Positions 16,516-22,311 of a DNA stretch of 22,311 nt are shown piece by piece. The first letter of the stretch is position 1, and the number at the start of each line of letters is the position of its first letter. Origin of the DNA: Limnohabitans sp. (GTDB lineage Bacteria; Pseudomonadota; Gammaproteobacteria; Burkholderiales; Burkholderiaceae_C). Where the stretch lies: positions 1 to 22,311 of the forward strand of contig JALQUL010000085.1 in NCBI GenBank assembly GCA_023260735.1, read 5' to 3'. Made by a program: the position numbers and the translations under genes. The notes under the pieces are model-generated. The model ran no database searches. It had not been told where the DNA came from and worked only from the letters and a program-made list of their open reading frames with translations.

Positions 16516-17810
16516 TGTGTTACCTTAGTTTTATTGTCGGCACTACGAATAATCGTAGCGAGTCGAATTTGAGTTTCTTTTAAATTGGTTTTTTCGGCTG
16601 TCAAAGACCGCCAAAGGGTATAAGCAATGGCATCTTTGGTTGCTTCATCAGCGACCATTCGATGAGCCAGACTTGGTACTTTTATTATCTTGGGATTATT
16701 AAAATTATCCCAGGAGTCTTTTGCACAAACATCAAGTGTTTTATTGTCGATGTCACGTCTTACTGGAACAGAGCCTTTAACTTTGTTGTAGTTCATTTGA
16801 GCAGTAAGCCCAGTAACCGTTTCGACAAATTTTTCTTGAACTTCAGAATTAGATTGATTACCAATTAATAAGGCGAGGGTATCAATGCTATAAAGATGAG
16901 CCTTAGAAGTGCCAGGAACTGGTGTACAACCAAAATCTTGGTTAGGCACATAACCCCAAGACATGAGTTCTCCTTTTGCCCAGTCCCCCATTAATAACAA
17001 TGCAATTTTGCCCTCGGCCAAGTCACGGGTATTAGAACTCCATGTTTTTTCTGAAGGTTTTGATTGTCTCGAACTAAGACTTCTCATCCATTGGAGTCGA
17101 TTAAGCGCCTGAAGTACAGGCGCTTGTAGCCAATCTTTTTCTTGTCGCTTTTGCATAAGATCGAGATAAGCAGGAGCACCTGCTTCTGATAATAGGATAG
17201 CTTCGAAAGCAGTATTAATTTGCCATGGCTCGTCACTCCATGCAATAGTTTGTACACCACTGCCTTTTAGGCGTTGATGAAGAATTTCTATATCTGCCCA
17301 AGTGGTGGGTGGTGCTAAATTTAGTTGATCTAAAACAGCTTTGTTATAAAGCATACTATTGATTCGGTGCACTCCTAAAGGAGCCCCAATTACTTTGTTT
17401 TTATAAGTAATAAGGTCAAGTACTGTATGGGAAACAGTGGCTTCTAGTTTGTTTTTCTCTAGGACACGATTGAGCGGAAGCACAACACCCATGTCGCTCC
17501 ATTCATTTAAAGTGGAACCAATGATTTGTGCCACGTCTGGGGCGTCACCCATTAAAATTTTAGTTTTTAACACTTTGACTGCCGCCATACCACCACCACC
17601 TGCAATTGCTGTGTCTTTCCAAAATACACCTTGATTGAATAACTGAGTTTTTAACTGTTCTACTGCTTTGCTTTCACTTGATGAAGTCCACCAATGCAAT
17701 ACGTCAATTGACTGTGCATATAAACTGCAATTTGTAAGGCAAGCGAGTGAAATGATTATCTGGGTAAACCTCCATTTCACAGCCATCAAATAATTTGAAA
17801 GAAATCTCAT
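16512..17810 (-). CDS. Periplasmic sugar-binding protein (extracellular solute-binding family 1, GtsA-like)
   Basis: The 432-residue product has a signal peptide (hydrophobic residues 18-30, likely cleavage after YA at 31-32). It continues with VLHWWTSSSESKAVEQL (37-53), then TAIAGGGGMAAVKVLKTKILMGDAPDVAQIIG. This beginning is typical of family 1 glucose/mannose-type ABC binding proteins of proteobacteria, as is GKIALLLMGDWAKGEL further on. It would capture a sugar in the periplasm. No ABC permease or ATPase gene is next to it; instead its stop overlaps the start of a response regulator gene. The start at ATG 17810 is uncertain: an in-frame ATG at 17786 also leaves a good signal peptide, and neither has a clear Shine-Dalgarno sequence. 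A role as ligand-sensing partner of the kinase, or as supplier of a distant transporter, is possible. Confidence 0.9.
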   Translation of the reverse strand: MRFLSNYLMAVKWRFTQIIISLACLTNCSLYAQSIDVLHWWTSSSESKAVEQLKTQLFNQGVFWKDTAIAGGGGMAAVKVLKTKILMGDAPDVAQIIGSTLNEWSDMGVVLPLNRVLEKNKLEATVSHTVLDLITYKNKVIGAPLGVHRINSMLYNKAVLDQLNLAPPTTWADIEILHQRLKGSGVQTIAWSDEPWQINTAFEAILLSEAGAPAYLDLMQKRQEKDWLQAPVLQALNRLQWMRSLSSRQSKPSEKTWSSNTRDLAEGKIALLLMGDWAKGELMSWGYVPNQDFGCTPVPGTSKAHLYSIDTLALLIGNQSNSEVQEKFVETVTGLTAQMNYNKVKGSVPVRRDIDNKTLDVCAKDSWDNFNNPKIIKVPSLAHRMVADEATKDAIAYTLWRSLTAEKTNLKETQIRLATIIRSADNKTKVTQ

Positions 17811-18395
17811 TTTTGAAAGGGTGTAAAGTAATGTGGCTTGATAGTTAACCAGTTGAAGGTATTTCCCGTTGACGTCTTTTTGGTTGGTAAAGAAGTGTAA
17901 CTCAAAATCTTTAGTTAATCAAAATTCCTAAGTCAAATCACGCTAATACAGATTTGTAACATACTTGCGATAATAATAGAAAAAAGATGCATAAGCGAGG
18001 TATGTTTTCACAAGATTACAAAAATGAAAAAGAAAATAATTGAATATTTATTGATTTTAAGGTTTATTGCTCTAATCCATTATGAAAATTAGAGCAGTAA
18101 ATCTATATGTTGCAACAAATTACATGACTTTACCTAATAGGAGAAAAGGAAATAATGAGGGTCCAAGCAATTTCGAGTGACCAATGATGAAGTTCAAAAC
18201 ATATGATACGAGTAATTTATCTCATCGTAATTATATTAATGGTGATGCTAGATAAATGCTTGCAAGGTGTTGATGGGAATTAAATTGAGTTAAAAAAAAG
18301 AAAATGGGTGTTTTTTAAATCAGTCATCTGTCGTCAAAGTACAACTGATTCAAAATGTAAACTATTAGAAAATACAGCTTCCATTTTTAATATTT
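17811..18395. other. Long intergenic region upstream of the sugar-binding/two-component operon
   Basis: These 585 bases lie between the end of alr and the start of the sugar-binding protein gene, both on -. They should hold the operon's promoter; on - a TTGACT near 17930 is a possible -35 box, but no good -10 follows at 17 bases. Visible structures are a long inverted repeat at 18063-18101, a 10-base palindrome TGTTGCAACA near 18110, a 7-bp inverted repeat at 18318-18350, and tiny + strand ORFs at 18082-18255. No recognisable gene or RNA family is seen. Confidence 0.5.
18063..18101. repeat. 14-bp inverted repeat with 11-base loop
   Basis: TTTATTGCTCTAAT (18063-18076) pairs with ATTAGAGCAGTAAA (18088-18101), with one G-T position as RNA. 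No T-run follows on either strand, so it does not look like a standard terminator. It lies about 250 bases upstream of the sugar-binding protein start and about 295 bases beyond the end of alr. It may be an operator, an RNA processing site or a weak terminator. Confidence 0.55.
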
Positions 18396-19526
18396 TTATA
18401 AATCTAGGTCCTCAATTACAAAAGGCACTCTTTGCGTCACACTACACATGAGTTCGTAACCTAGCGTTTGTGCTTTAGCAGCCACTTCATCTATTGAAAT
18501 AATCGCTCCATTAGTAGCTTTACCCCATAATGTAACTACGCTTCCCATACCAGAACTTTTTAAGTGACTTAAATCAACACAAAGCATGTCCATACTGACT
18601 CTACCAATGGTGCGACTAGAGTGTCCGTCTATTAAAACGGGCGTGCCTGTCGGACAAATTCTAGGGTAGCCATCTGCATACCCGCAAGCTACAATGCCAA
18701 CACGCATGTCATGCTGAGCTGTAAAACTAGAACCATAACCTACAGAGTCACCTGCACTCAAATTTTGAATGCCTATTATTTTGGCGCTGAGTGTCATAGT
18801 GGGCTCTAAGCCCCAATCTTGTGCAGTGTGCTGCGGATAATCTGGCGAGGCACCGTACATTGCAATCCCTGGTCTAATCCAATCGGAAGAGGTCTGTAGC
18901 TGTTTATTGACAGGAATATTAGAACTGGGCAAATGCAATAAAGTAGCAGCACTATTACAAACTGTTCTTTCGCCGGGCAAATCTTGAGTCACTTTGTCAA
19001 AAATCTCCATGGGATGAATAATGCCATTGGCAGTGTCACCGTCACTAAAGTGAGTCATGAGTGATATCTCATCTACTTGTGGCAACGCATTTAATCGTGT
19101 CCAAGCAGATTGATAACTATGCGGAGCAAAACCTAAACGGTTCATTCCGGTGTTCATTTTGAGGAAAACTCTATGGCCTTCATGGGTTTTATGGGCTGCC
19201 AACATATCTATTTGTTCATCGCAATGAACGGTATGCCATAGGTGATAGCGTGAACACATTTCAAGGTCTCTTGCCTCAAATACCCCTTCTAACAATAAGA
19301 TGGGGCCTCTCCAGCCGAGTTGCCGCACTTTTATTGCTTCTTCTAAATCTAATAGCGCAATGCCATCAGCCGCTTGTATGCCCTTAAAGACTCTTTCAAT
19401 TCCATGTCCATAAGCATTCGCTTTTACAACTGCCCATAAATTAGATTGTGGATTACTCTGTTTGAGTCTTTTAATATTGTGGCGAAACGATTCAAGATGA
19501 ATGGTTGCTAAAATCGGGCGTGGCAT
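18396..19526 (-). CDS. alr: Alanine racemase
   Basis: This PLP enzyme interconverts L- and D-alanine, supplying D-Ala for peptidoglycan. At 376 residues it is of normal length. K35 in AVVKANAYGHG is the Schiff-base lysine, R130 lies in MNTGMNRLGF, and the catalytic tyrosine is Y264 in SVGYGSSF. WIRPGIAMYGASP (216-228) is the conserved PLP-phosphate region. The ATG at 19526 has AGAGG eight bases upstream on the coding strand. The gene appears to be transcribed alone, with DedA divergent upstream. No strong terminator directly follows the stop. Confidence 0.96.
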   Translation of the reverse strand: MPRPILATIHLESFRHNIKRLKQSNPQSNLWAVVKANAYGHGIERVFKGIQAADGIALLDLEEAIKVRQLGWRGPILLLEGVFEARDLEMCSRYHLWHTVHCDEQIDMLAAHKTHEGHRVFLKMNTGMNRLGFAPHSYQSAWTRLNALPQVDEISLMTHFSDGDTANGIIHPMEIFDKVTQDLPGERTVCNSAATLLHLPSSNIPVNKQLQTSSDWIRPGIAMYGASPDYPQHTAQDWGLEPTMTLSAKIIGIQNLSAGDSVGYGSSFTAQHDMRVGIVACGYADGYPRICPTGTPVLIDGHSSRTIGRVSMDMLCVDLSHLKSSGMGSVVTLWGKATNGAIISIDEVAAKAQTLGYELMCSVTQRVPFVIEDLDL

Positions 19527-19763
19527 TTGTAAAACCTCTTGTTAGATTGGGTTAAATATTTGAGTTTGGGGCTTGAAAGCATTCAAACAGGAACAAAGTA
19601 CAATTTTGTCATCAATGACGTGATATAAACTATAAAAGTTTGATTCATTGCTCAAATTCATCTTCTATTCAAATGACTTGTACTGATTGCTTTATCTGTC
19701 TCAACTTTGTTTGGTATCGTTGGAGTGTTTGGCAAGTTTAATCTACAACAAGTATTGAGACAT

Positions 19764-20447
19764 ATGGCTGTATTTGACGCGCTACTTCCTATTTTTACCC
19801 AGTATGGGTATTTAGCTGTTTTTTTAATGTTGTTAATTTGCGGCTTTGGCATACCTATTCCCGAAGATGTTACCTTGGTAACTGGTGGTGTTATTGCTGG
19901 CATGGGCTTTGCCGATGTCAACACAATGGTGTTTGTTGGATTAGCTGGGGTATTGGTAGGTGACGGAATTATGTTCGGTCTAGGGCGCAGACATGGACCA
20001 CGAATTGCCAACTCTAGGTTTTTTAGTAAAATTTTAACGCCAGAAAGATTTGAGCAAGCCCAAGACAAGTTTCAAAAATATGGCAAGTGGGTAATGTTTG
20101 TGGCAAGATTTTTACCTGGTTTAAGAACCCCTGTATTTTTTGCAGCAGGTATGACCAAACGAGTTCCATTTTATATTTGGTTATTAATGGACGGATTCGC
20201 TGCTATTATTAGTGTGCCTGCGTGGGTTTATTTAGGCTACTATGGCGCATTAAAACGTGATTGGTTATTTGCAGTTGTGCATAGAAGCCAAGATGTTTTA
20301 TTGACTTTAATTGCAATTGGTGCAATGGCTGGACTTATCCATTGGTATAGAAAATATAAAATGAAGCCTGCAACTCTAGATTCTGATCACACTAATCCCG
20401 ATAGTAGAGCTAGCCAAAAGCCATCAGACCGTAACGACCCCTCTTAA
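19764..20447 (+). CDS. DedA-family membrane protein
   Basis: DedA proteins are inner-membrane proteins of the VTT/SNARE-associated group; several act as undecaprenyl-phosphate or lipid flippases or affect proton-driven membrane homeostasis. The protein shows the re-entrant motif GFGIPIPEDVTLVTGG, then GVLVGDGIMFGLGRRHGP, and the signature FVARFLPGLRTPVFFAAGMTKRVPF. These are followed by transmembrane helices and a polar C-terminal tail. The frame is open from TTG 19707 (246 residues), but ATG 19764 gives 227 residues, nearer the family length, with the first helix directly after it. A GTG at 19725 is a third option. No start has a strong Shine-Dalgarno sequence, so the N-terminus is uncertain. 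The gene is divergent from alr. Confidence 0.88.
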   Translation: MAVFDALLPIFTQYGYLAVFLMLLICGFGIPIPEDVTLVTGGVIAGMGFADVNTMVFVGLAGVLVGDGIMFGLGRRHGPRIANSRFFSKILTPERFEQAQDKFQKYGKWVMFVARFLPGLRTPVFFAAGMTKRVPFYIWLLMDGFAAIISVPAWVYLGYYGALKRDWLFAVVHRSQDVLLTLIAIGAMAGLIHWYRKYKMKPATLDSDHTNPDSRASQKPSDRNDPS

Positions 20448-20454
20448 CTTCAAC

Positions 20455-20503
20455 TTTCGTCTGACTAAATAAAATTTTGTACATTTTATAAGCTCAGACG
20501 AAA
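20455..20503. repeat. Nested inverted repeat between the DedA gene and orn
   Basis: TTTCGTCTGA (20455-20464) and TCAGACGAAA (20494-20503) are perfect 10-base arms. Between them ATAAAAT (20469-20475) and ATTTTAT (20483-20489) form an inner stem with a 7-base loop. As RNA the whole would fold into one long hairpin in the 76-base gap. No T-run follows, so it could be an unusual terminator for the DedA gene, a leader element of orn, or an operator around the orn promoter. Confidence 0.55.
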
Positions 20504-20523
20504 AGCTTTATATCTACTCATTC

Positions 20524-21102
20524 ATGTCATCCATTATTTCAAATACAGCTGCACTTTTAAAAAATGATCAAAACTTGGTTTGGTTAGACTGCGAAATGAC
20601 GGGTCTCGATCCAGAAAAAGAACGTCTCATCGAAATTGCAGTAGTGGTGACAGGGCCTCATCTTAAGCCTAGGGTGGAAGGGCCAGTTTTTGTGATTCAT
20701 CAATCAGATGAATTGCTTGATCAAATGGACTCTTGGAATAAAGGCACACATGGCAGAAGCGGATTAATTGAGAAGGTAAAGGCATCGACCGTTACTGAAG
20801 AACAAGCGGAAGAAGCATTAATAACATTCTTATCTCAGTTTGTGAGTGCTGGAGCTAGTCCTATGTGTGGTAACACAATTGGTCAAGACCGTCGATTTTT
20901 AGCTAAATATATGCCTCAATTGGAAGCGTTTTTCCATTACCGCAACCTTGATGTGAGCACTTTAAAAGAATTATCTAAACGCTGGCGCCCAGAGGTTTAT
21001 AGCTCATTTAAAAAGCAACAAAAACACACTGCATTGGCTGATGTCCATGAATCAATTGAAGAACTCTGTCATTACAGGGAACATTTTTTGAATTTAAAAT
21101 AA
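20524..21102 (+). CDS. orn: Oligoribonuclease
   Basis: Orn is a DEDDh 3'-5' exoribonuclease that degrades RNA fragments of two to five nucleotides, including pGpG from c-di-GMP turnover, and is essential in many proteobacteria. The 192-residue product has all catalytic residues: D22 and E24 in WLDCEMTGLDP, D122 in GNTIGQDRRFL, and H168 and D173 in KHTALADVHES. The length is slightly above the usual 180 because of a short N-terminal extension before NLVWLD. The ATG at 20524 is the only plausible start, though no Shine-Dalgarno sequence is apparent. It is followed by the helicase gene's own promoter region, so orn seems to be transcribed separately. Confidence 0.96.
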   Translation: MSSIISNTAALLKNDQNLVWLDCEMTGLDPEKERLIEIAVVVTGPHLKPRVEGPVFVIHQSDELLDQMDSWNKGTHGRSGLIEKVKASTVTEEQAEEALITFLSQFVSAGASPMCGNTIGQDRRFLAKYMPQLEAFFHYRNLDVSTLKELSKRWRPEVYSSFKKQQKHTALADVHESIEELCHYREHFLNLK

Positions 21103-21201
21103 ACTATTTTAAAAGTTATCACTTAATTGCAGATTTTGAGCGTAAATATGATGTGTTTGCGCTAAACCTGTTATTTTTTACAATAAGTGTATAAATATAA
21201 T

Positions 21202-21230
21202 TTGGTATAAACCCTAATTCGTGTCATAAT
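21202..21230 (+). promoter_or_regulatory. Sigma70-type promoter for the DEAD-box helicase gene
   Basis: TTGGTA (21202-21207) and CATAAT (21225-21230) are separated by 17 bases. They match the -35 and -10 consensus at four and five of six positions. Transcription would begin at about 21237, leaving a leader of roughly 230 nt before the coding region. Confidence 0.55.
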
Positions 21231-21236
21231 ACTTTC

Positions 21237-21467
21237 TTGCATCCACCTCGTGAGCACTATTGGCTCGAATGAATTCAGGATGCATCCTGATCATCTTCCA
21301 CTCACTTGGGGTGTTTTCTAATAAGACACCAATATCGTCACCTCGCCATTCCTACTTAAAATGGCATCGCCTTATGTATTGAATAAGGCAGTTATGACGT
21401 TGTTATCCGTTTGATGGTTGATGTTTTTATAACCATTAAATGGACCCGCCTTCACTTAACAGGCGGT
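21237..21467 (+). promoter_or_regulatory. Long structured 5' leader of the helicase mRNA
   Basis: After the predicted start site the leader contains successive hairpins: GAGC/GCTC (21252-21266), a 16-bp palindrome (21275-21290), an 8-bp stem GGTGTTTT/AAGACACC with a 5-base loop (21310-21330), GCCTTAT/ATAAGGC (21369-21389), ATGGTT/AACCAT (21414-21436) and CCGCC/GGCGG (21446-21466). The last one holds AGGCGG, the best candidate ribosome-binding sequence, in its 3' arm. Long leaders of this kind occur on cold-shock RNA helicase mRNAs; control by temperature or autoregulation is inferred. Confidence 0.5.
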
Positions 21468-22311
21468 ATGAACATGACTGACTCTTTAATTCCTCGTGTC
21501 GAGGCTTTTTCTATTGACGCTGCTACAATCATTGACAGTGCATCCCCTATTACAGTTGAAGTTTTAACTACTGAAACTCCAGAACAACCATTGGTTAACC
21601 GTTTCGCGGAAATGGGTTTGTCCCCAGATTTGCTCGCTGCTATTGCCGATTTAGGCTACACAACTCCTACTATTGTTCAAGAAAAAACTATTCCTTTGGC
21701 ATTAGGCACGGCTGACACTAGCAAAGCAGGTAACAAATCAAAGTTTGTTGATTTATTAGTATCTAGCCAAACAGGTAGCGGTAAAACAGCAGCATTTTTA
21801 TTGCCAGTGTTACACACTTTAATCATTAACAAAGAAAACGAACGTCTCGAAGAAGAGGCACAGTTTCAACGTTTAACTGCTGAAGCTCTCGAAAAAGGTG
21901 AGCCGGCTCCAAAACGTCCAAAACGTCGTAATCCTACCGATGTTCGTAATTTTCAACCTGCAACGCCAGGTGCTTTAGTTTTATGTCCAACTCGCGAATT
22001 AGCACAACAAGTAGCGCATGACGCAATTGGTTTGGTTAAACATTGCCGTGGTTTACGAGTCGCGAATGTAGTGGGCGGTATGCCTTACCAACAACAATTG
22101 GCTAAATTACATAACGCTGATTTAGTAGTTGCAACACCAGGTCGTTTACTTGACTTGCAACGTTCTATGCAAATCAAACTTGAAAAAGTACGCTTCTTAG
22201 TCGTTGATGAAGCTGACCGTATGCTTGATTTAGGTTTTTCTGATGATTTAGCAGAAGTCAATCAGCTCACTATCGAACGTCAACAAACCATGATGTTTAG
22301 TGCTACTTTTG
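21468..22311 (+). CDS. DEAD-box ATP-dependent RNA helicase (RhlE/DeaD-like), 3' end beyond the window
   Basis: Only the first 281 codons are present. They include the Q motif (FAEMGLSPDLLAAIADLGY, then TPTIVQ), motif I SQTGSGKT, motif Ia PTRELAQQV, GG and TPGRLLDL, motif II DEAD in VVDEADRMLDLGF, and motif III SAT at the edge. The enzyme unwinds RNA duplexes using ATP in ribosome assembly or mRNA decay. Two inserts are visible: a Thr/Lys/Asn-rich one before motif I (GTADTSKAGNKSKF) and a charged one of about 45 residues between motifs I and Ia with PKRPKRR. A 40-residue N-terminal extension precedes the Q motif. The start may be ATG 21468 or, better spaced from AGGCGG, ATG 21474. Confidence 0.93.
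   Translation, partial: MNMTDSLIPRVEAFSIDAATIIDSASPITVEVLTTETPEQPLVNRFAEMGLSPDLLAAIADLGYTTPTIVQEKTIPLALGTADTSKAGNKSKFVDLLVSSQTGSGKTAAFLLPVLHTLIINKENERLEEEAQFQRLTAEALEKGEPAPKRPKRRNPTDVRNFQPATPGALVLCPTRELAQQVAHDAIGLVKHCRGLRVANVVGGMPYQQQLAKLHNADLVVATPGRLLDLQRSMQIKLEKVRFLVVDEADRMLDLGFSDDLAEVNQLTIERQQTMMFSATF

Noticed and set aside
17890..17935. Three TTTGA-containing direct repeats on the minus strand as response-regulator sites
   Set aside because: The spacings (14 and 17 bases) are unequal and do not fit the 10-11 base phasing of OmpR-type sites, and such short AT-rich words recur by chance.
19658..20068. 136-codon minus-strand ORF
   Set aside because: It lies antisense to the DedA gene, is rich in Pro, Thr and Asn as expected for a shadow frame, and shows no domain.
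21093..21113. 9-bp hairpin over the orn stop codon as a terminator
   Set aside because: The stem is made only of A-T pairs and has no T-run, so it would be too weak to end transcription.
1..22311. Defence system, mobile element, prophage or CRISPR array
   Set aside because: No transposase, integrase, Cas, toxin-antitoxin or phage genes were recognised, no spaced direct repeats were seen, and base composition looks even across the window.

Overview
The window is a compact, AT-rich (roughly 40% G+C by eye) bacterial chromosome segment. I saw no insertion sequence, phage gene, CRISPR array, rRNA or tRNA. The gene set points to a low-G+C betaproteobacterium, most likely Burkholderiales. The main clues are a polyhydroxyalkanoate-system protein (PHA_gran_rgn type), a free-standing acyl-CoA-binding protein, a family-1 sugar-binding protein in one operon with an OmpR/EnvZ-type pair, and the style of LysS, PrfC and Orn. 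The genus cannot be fixed from this sequence alone.

Left part (1-8145): an exported ankyrin-repeat protein (+) and an Old Yellow Enzyme alkene reductase (-) converge on one strong bidirectional terminator. Then come lysS (+) with its own terminator, a membrane-anchored metallophosphoesterase, a class-C-type serine hydrolase and an exported vanadium-haloperoxidase-like protein, all on +. The last of these has lost several residues of the vanadate/phosphate pocket.

Middle part (8160-14277): prfC (-) is followed by a 525-base gap, and then an acyl-CoA-binding protein (+) whose end overlaps the end of a PHA-system protein (-). That protein is the last gene of a minus-strand cluster made of a molybdopterin oxidoreductase with a TTG start, a lipoprotein aminopeptidase and the PHA-system gene.

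Right part (14276-22311): a minus-strand operon holds a sugar-binding protein, a response regulator and a sensor kinase, with a 4-base overlap between the first two and no permease genes beside it. This suggests a periplasmic sensing module. A 585-base gap with inverted repeats and tiny ORFs separates it from alr (-). On the + strand follow a DedA membrane protein, oligoribonuclease (orn) and a DEAD-box RNA helicase cut by the window edge. The helicase has a recognisable sigma70-type promoter and a leader of about 230 nt rich in hairpins, like the long leaders of cold-shock RNA helicase mRNAs.

Most genes are ordinary housekeeping or accessory genes. The points most worth a second look are the degenerate haloperoxidase pocket, the transporter-less binding protein/two-component operon (whose kinase has Gly instead of an acidic residue after the phospho-accepting His), and the structured leader of the helicase gene.
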